Source of the DNA: Deltaproteobacteria bacterium
GTDB taxonomy: Bacteria > Myxococcota_A > UBA9160 > SMWR01
Reading direction: 5' to 3'
DNA length: 9,819 bases
Assembly (NCBI GenBank): GCA_019313605.1
Contig: JAFDAW010000093.1
Location: 1-9,819 of the forward strand
Below, piece after piece: positions 6,936-9,819 of this stretch (positions are counted from its first letter, which is position 1; each line of letters opens with the position of its first letter). The notes beneath the pieces are model-generated. The model saw nothing but the letters and a program-made list of their open reading frames with translations, searched no databases and was not told where the DNA came from. The position numbers and the translations under genes were made by a program.

Positions 6936-6954
6936 AGCCCGGGCGCTCCGGGCT
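6936..6954. other. Short GC hairpin in the divergent intergenic region
   Basis: AGCCCGG (6936-6942) pairs exactly with CCGGGCT (6948-6954) around the 5-nt loop GCGCT. It lies 14 nt upstream of the TTG start of the minus-strand methyltransferase and contains part of that frame's upstream stop. In the methyltransferase mRNA it would be a leader hairpin. No U-tract follows, so it is not a terminator. Function is unproven. Confidence 0.45.
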
Positions 6955-7029
6955 GCGGAGCTCTCGCAACTGCAGCCCTAAGCGATTGATTTCCTTTTTG
7001 GCGCGAGCCGACGGAATCGGGCTGGGCCC

Positions 7030-7057
7030 TTGGGGGCAGAGCCTCGAACGGTATGCT
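7030..7057 (+). promoter_or_regulatory. Possible sigma-70-type promoter before the coiled-coil gene
   Basis: TTGGGG (7030-7035) and TATGCT (7052-7057) are separated by 16 nt and could serve as -35 and -10 boxes. Transcription would then begin only a few bases before the ATG at 7068, giving an almost leaderless message. AGGGA at 7060-7064 is just 3 nt from the ATG, close for a ribosome-binding site. The evidence is weak, and a promoter further upstream in the 146-bp divergent gap is equally possible. Confidence 0.25.
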
Positions 7058-7067
7058 CTAGGGACCC

Positions 7068-8342
7068 ATGGCGGAGACGGTACCGGCAAAATCGGGTTTA
7101 TTACCCAACTCGGCCGCCGAGCCGGATGAGACGAGCCTCGGAGGCCTGAGGTCATTCCGGATCATCGGCCTGTCGATCTTCGCCTTCGCGGCGGTCTATG
7201 TCGTGAGCTTGGACCTGACCGAGATCATGCTCCAGCGCCACTTCGCGGCCCAAATCGAGCGGGTGCTGCTCGTAAGCCCAGCAGACGGTCCCATCATTTC
7301 GCAAATCCAATTCCGGATTCAGGAGCTGGTGAGGTCGTCCCAGTGGATCCAGGTTGGGGAGGCGCGCGTCAGCATCCACGTCTACGGCGCCGATGGCATC
7401 ACCCCCCTCTACCTCGAAGACCGTTTCATCCCAGCCCCGGAAACGCTCGACCCGGTTGCGAGCATGACCGAGGCGGTTCGACTGCTCCCGGCCAGCTACT
7501 CGCTCGAGGTTTCGGTTCCGCCCACGGGGAACCTCGCGGTCGCGATGTTGTTCGCCTACGGGGCCATCTTGATCACCTCCCTCTTCTTCTACAACCGCAC
7601 GGTCACCGCACGCGACGGTCGACTGCTCGAGTCCGCGTTGACCGCGCGAGAAGCAACCGCGCGGCGCACGGAAACGATCGCGGAAGAACTCAAAGAGGTG
7701 CGAGAGCGTCTGGGCAAACTCGAGCCCACCGAGCAATCGCAAGCCGAAGAAATCCGTGAACTCCAGCACGAACGGCTATCTCTGCGCGGAAAGCTTTCGG
7801 ATCTCGCCGAACGAGAGGCCGAACTTCGACAATCTGCGGCGCGATCCATCGAACTCGACCAGGAACGACAGGCCCTCGAAGAACTGCTCGAAGAAGCGAG
7901 CGACGACCTCACCAGCAAAGAAGATGAGATCCAGGATCTTCAAGCGAGCCTGAAGACGGCCTCCAAGAAGGCGGGCGAAGGCCGCAGCGGAGGCCGTACC
8001 CGCGCGGTCGAACAGCTGTCCCGCCGGATGCGCACGCTCTACAAGACCGTGGAGTTCGATGACCGCGTGATTCAAGACATGGTTGCGCTGCGCGACGAGA
8101 CCATGAAGCTGAAGGCCGAAGAGGGAATCAAACGGCTCGCAGACGACTCCGAACTCACCTCGATCCGGCGAAAGGTAGGCGGACTACCGCCGCAACTCTC
8201 GATCTACGAACTCGGTTTCGCCGGGAAGGGACGCATCTACTACACCCGCGGCCGCAATCTTCGCTATCGCCTGTTGCTCATCGGCGCAAAGAATAGTCAG
8301 AAGACCGATCTGGAATATCTGAGTCGCCTTCCCTCTGCTTAG
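7068..8342 (+). CDS. Membrane-anchored coiled-coil protein with RelE/ParE-like C-terminal domain
   Basis: A 424-residue protein with no full-length family I recognise. Residues 1-30 are polar. Residues 31-50 (RIIGLSIFAFAAVYVVSLDL) form TM1, and 51-154 a loop probably outside the cytoplasm. Residues 155-175 (NLAVAMLFAYGAILITSLFF) form TM2. Residues about 180-300 are a charged heptad-like coiled coil (EELKEVRERLGKLEPTEQ; LEELLEEASDDL; EDEIQDLQASLK). A basic linker (KKAGEGRSGGRTR) leads to a roughly 100-residue domain. In it, LYKTVEFDDRVIQDMVAL, the IKRL helix, RRKVGGLPPQLSIYELGF, KGRIYYTRG and RYRLLLIGAKNSQKTD follow the order beta-alpha-alpha-beta-beta-beta. That is the RelE/ParE/HigB toxin layout, including the 'YEL', 'RIYY' and 'KxxQKTD' positions. 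The TMs and coiled coil are clear. The RelE-like fold is inference from motif order. No antitoxin gene adjoins it. A structural or signalling role using this fold for RNA or protein binding is as likely as toxicity. Confidence 0.8.
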   Translation: MAETVPAKSGLLPNSAAEPDETSLGGLRSFRIIGLSIFAFAAVYVVSLDLTEIMLQRHFAAQIERVLLVSPADGPIISQIQFRIQELVRSSQWIQVGEARVSIHVYGADGITPLYLEDRFIPAPETLDPVASMTEAVRLLPASYSLEVSVPPTGNLAVAMLFAYGAILITSLFFYNRTVTARDGRLLESALTAREATARRTETIAEELKEVRERLGKLEPTEQSQAEEIRELQHERLSLRGKLSDLAEREAELRQSAARSIELDQERQALEELLEEASDDLTSKEDEIQDLQASLKTASKKAGEGRSGGRTRAVEQLSRRMRTLYKTVEFDDRVIQDMVALRDETMKLKAEEGIKRLADDSELTSIRRKVGGLPPQLSIYELGFAGKGRIYYTRGRNLRYRLLLIGAKNSQKTDLEYLSRLPSA

Positions 8343-8733
8343 GCACCTGAGCCCCGCCCAACACCTGACGCAAGGTCGTCTTGAGCTTCGCGTCATCCCA
8401 CGGTTTGGTGACCAGCGCGCAGACCCCGATCTCCTGGAGCCGCTCGGGGGGGATCTCCTCAGTCCAACCCGTGATCAACATTCGAACGGTATGCGGACTC
8501 ATCGCGGCCGCTCGCTCCAACAACTGCACGCCACTCATTCCCGGCATCTTGTGGTCGGAAAGAATGGCATCGATGCGCTGCTCCTCGAGGATTCGCAGCG
8601 CGGCTGCGGCGGTTTCCACAGCGACGATCTCATAACCCTCTCTGTAAAGAGATCGCTTGAGCGCCGACAGGATCTGGGCCTCGTCGTCGACGATCAAGAG
8701 CGTAGGCCGCTCGTTCGCGACACTGGACTTCAA
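8278..8733 (-). CDS. Single-domain response regulator (CheY/RpfG-type receiver)
   Basis: A 151-residue receiver protein that accepts a phosphate from its partner kinase. LLIVDDE (12-18) supplies the acidic pair D16-D17. ILSDHKMPGMSG (57-68) holds phospho-acceptor D60, LITGW (86-90) the switch Thr88, and LVTKPWDD (107-114) the conserved Lys110. After about residue 125 only a roughly 26-residue polar tail remains, with no DNA-binding or enzymatic output domain. I chose TTG at 8733 as start. Its TTGA overlaps the kinase stop TGA, and GGGGA lies about 6 nt upstream, which fits translational coupling. An ATG at 8769 would add 12 non-receiver residues inside the kinase gene. The tail lies antisense to the last 65 nt of the 7068 gene. 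Output probably goes through another protein, which is not in the window. Confidence 0.9.
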   Translation of the reverse strand: MKSSVANERPTLLIVDDEAQILSALKRSLYREGYEIVAVETAAAALRILEEQRIDAILSDHKMPGMSGVQLLERAAAMSPHTVRMLITGWTEEIPPERLQEIGVCALVTKPWDDAKLKTTLRQVLGGAQVPKQREGDSDIPDRSSDYSLRR

Positions 8734-9819
8734 TCCGCATCCCCATCGGGACTCGCACCGGGAAGCCATACTGTGAACACGGTCTCGACACCGGGCTCAC
8801 TTTCGGCCACCAGGCTGCCGCCATGCCGCTCGACGATGTTGAAACAGGTCGAAAGGCCCAGCCCCGTGCCCATCCCCACCTTCTTGGTGGTAAAGAACGG
8901 GTCGAAGATCCGGTCCAGGTTCTCCGCCGCGATGCCGACCCCGGTGTCCTTCACGATGACCGCGACTCCGCCCGCCCGGGGCTCCGTCCGCAACCAGATC
9001 GTCCCGGCTTCGCCGCTGTCCCCAATCCGCTGCTCGATGGCTTGATAGGCATTGACCATCAAATTCATGAATACCTGCTGGAGCTGCATCGGGTAGCAAT
9101 GGACTTTGGGGAGGTCCCGGTATTCCTTCTCGAGCACGACGAGATGTTTCATCATCGGCCAGACGATGCTCGCCGTCGAATCCAGGAACTGGTTGACGTC
9201 GGCCAAGGCCGGATGCTCGCTGTCGTGATGCGAGAAATCGCGCAGGTCGTTGACGATGTGGCGAATTCGTTCGGAGCCCTCCTGTGATTCGCGAATGGCC
9301 TTGGCGAGGTCGGAGAGCACGAAATCGATGTTGACCTCATTGGATGTTGCGACGAGTTCGCTCGAACATTGCTGGATCTCAGCCAGATCTCCGCCGGCCA
9401 CGGCGGTTTGCAGAGCGCCGACGCCATCCCAGACGCGATGCAGGTCCGTCATGTACTCGGCCATCTGGAAGAGATTTGCGTGAATGAAGCCCATCGGATT
9501 GTTGATCTCGTGCGCGACACCCGCGGCGAGTTGGCCGATCGAGGCCATCTTTTCGGTCTGCAGAACCTTGCGCTGCAACAGCTTGATCTCGGTGAGATCC
9601 GAGAACACAGCGACCGCCCCGAGCTTGTTCCCGGCGCCATCGGATACAGGAGCGCTCGAGATCCCGATCGGCACCAGGCTTCCGTCGGTTCGCGTGAGCG
9701 TGCTCTCGAAGCCCTTGAAGCGCTCTCCCGTTTCGAGCGTGCGCGCGACGTGAATTTCGTCCTTTGGGACTCCCGCAAACCAGGGCCAGATCGGTCGCCC
9801 GCGTATGGCCTCCGCGCTC
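8730..9819 (-). CDS. PAS-HisKA-HATPase sensor histidine kinase, 5' end outside window
   Basis: The C-terminal 362 residues of a two-component sensor kinase. The frame is open to the window edge. The segment before the GTG at 9674 (from SAEAIRGRPIWPWFAGVPKD to TLTRTDGSLV) is the middle of a PAS domain whose end is VSDGAGNKLGAVAVFSDLTE, so the true start lies beyond 9819. A coiled linker (LLQRKVLQTEKMASIGQLAA) leads to the H-box GVAHEINNP with His at about 103 of the visible part. The ATPase domain has the N-box (QQVFMNLMVNAYQAIE), G1 (VKDTGVGI), F-box (IFDPFFTTKK) and G2 (GTGLGLS), all intact. Between the H-box and ATPase domain is an insert of about 90 residues, so the dimerisation region is longer than in NtrB-type kinases. 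No transmembrane segment is visible in this part. The stop overlaps the response regulator start, making them a cognate pair. The sensed signal is unknown. Confidence 0.95.
   Translation of the reverse strand, partial: SAEAIRGRPIWPWFAGVPKDEIHVARTLETGERFKGFESTLTRTDGSLVPIGISSAPVSDGAGNKLGAVAVFSDLTEIKLLQRKVLQTEKMASIGQLAAGVAHEINNPMGFIHANLFQMAEYMTDLHRVWDGVGALQTAVAGGDLAEIQQCSSELVATSNEVNIDFVLSDLAKAIRESQEGSERIRHIVNDLRDFSHHDSEHPALADVNQFLDSTASIVWPMMKHLVVLEKEYRDLPKVHCYPMQLQQVFMNLMVNAYQAIEQRIGDSGEAGTIWLRTEPRAGGVAVIVKDTGVGIAAENLDRIFDPFFTTKKVGMGTGLGLSTCFNIVERHGGSLVAESEPGVETVFTVWLPGASPDGDAD

Noticed and set aside
8730..9674. Histidine kinase starting at the GTG at 9674.
   Set aside because: The upstream codons continue in frame to the window edge and encode the preceding part of the PAS domain, so this is an internal valine.

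Overview
The window is GC-rich, gene-dense bacterial DNA. It carries peptidoglycan-recycling-type genes, GT-B glycosyltransferases and a PAS/HisKA sensor kinase. A Gram-negative, perhaps a deltaproteobacterium/Myxococcota-like lineage, fits the gene content and codon style. That assignment is an impression, because no rRNA or other phylogenetic marker is present. Both window edges cut genes: a nucleotidyltransferase on the left and a histidine kinase on the right.

Layout. (1) 2-835 (+) is the 3' part of a MurU-like sugar-1-phosphate nucleotidyltransferase. It faces anmK (1350-2498, -), an anhydro-N-acetylmuramic acid kinase. Both fit cell-wall amino-sugar salvage. The roughly 510-bp gap between them has no gene. 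It is built from repeats: a 17-bp-stem hairpin, a 22-bp perfect inverted pair, a diverged direct repeat of about 90 bp, and five copies of a CGTCCCCAA motif. This looks like a REP/MITE-type non-coding element. (2) 2619-6235 (+) is a tight cluster of a small two-helix membrane protein, a GT4 glycosyltransferase, a class I SAM methyltransferase and a second GT4. The two GT4 genes are clear paralogues. Gaps of 6 nt, a 32-nt overlap and 1 nt indicate one operon, probably making or decorating a surface glycan or glycolipid. A second methyltransferase (6118-6921, -) converges on it, with a 118-nt antisense overlap of the 3' ends. (3) 7068-8342 (+) encodes an unusual protein: two membrane helices around a roughly 100-residue extracytoplasmic loop, a long coiled coil, and a C-terminal domain whose order of motifs resembles a RelE/ParE-type toxin fold. 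(4) 8278-9819 (-) is a two-component pair, a PAS-HisKA-HATPase kinase translationally coupled to a single-domain response regulator. The regulator overlaps the 3' end of the RelE-like gene by 65 nt.

The most unusual item is the membrane-anchored coiled-coil protein with the RelE-like C-terminus. The repeat-built intergenic element is second. The remaining genes are recognisable family members, although the acceptors and donors of the glycosyltransferases and methyltransferases cannot be read from sequence.
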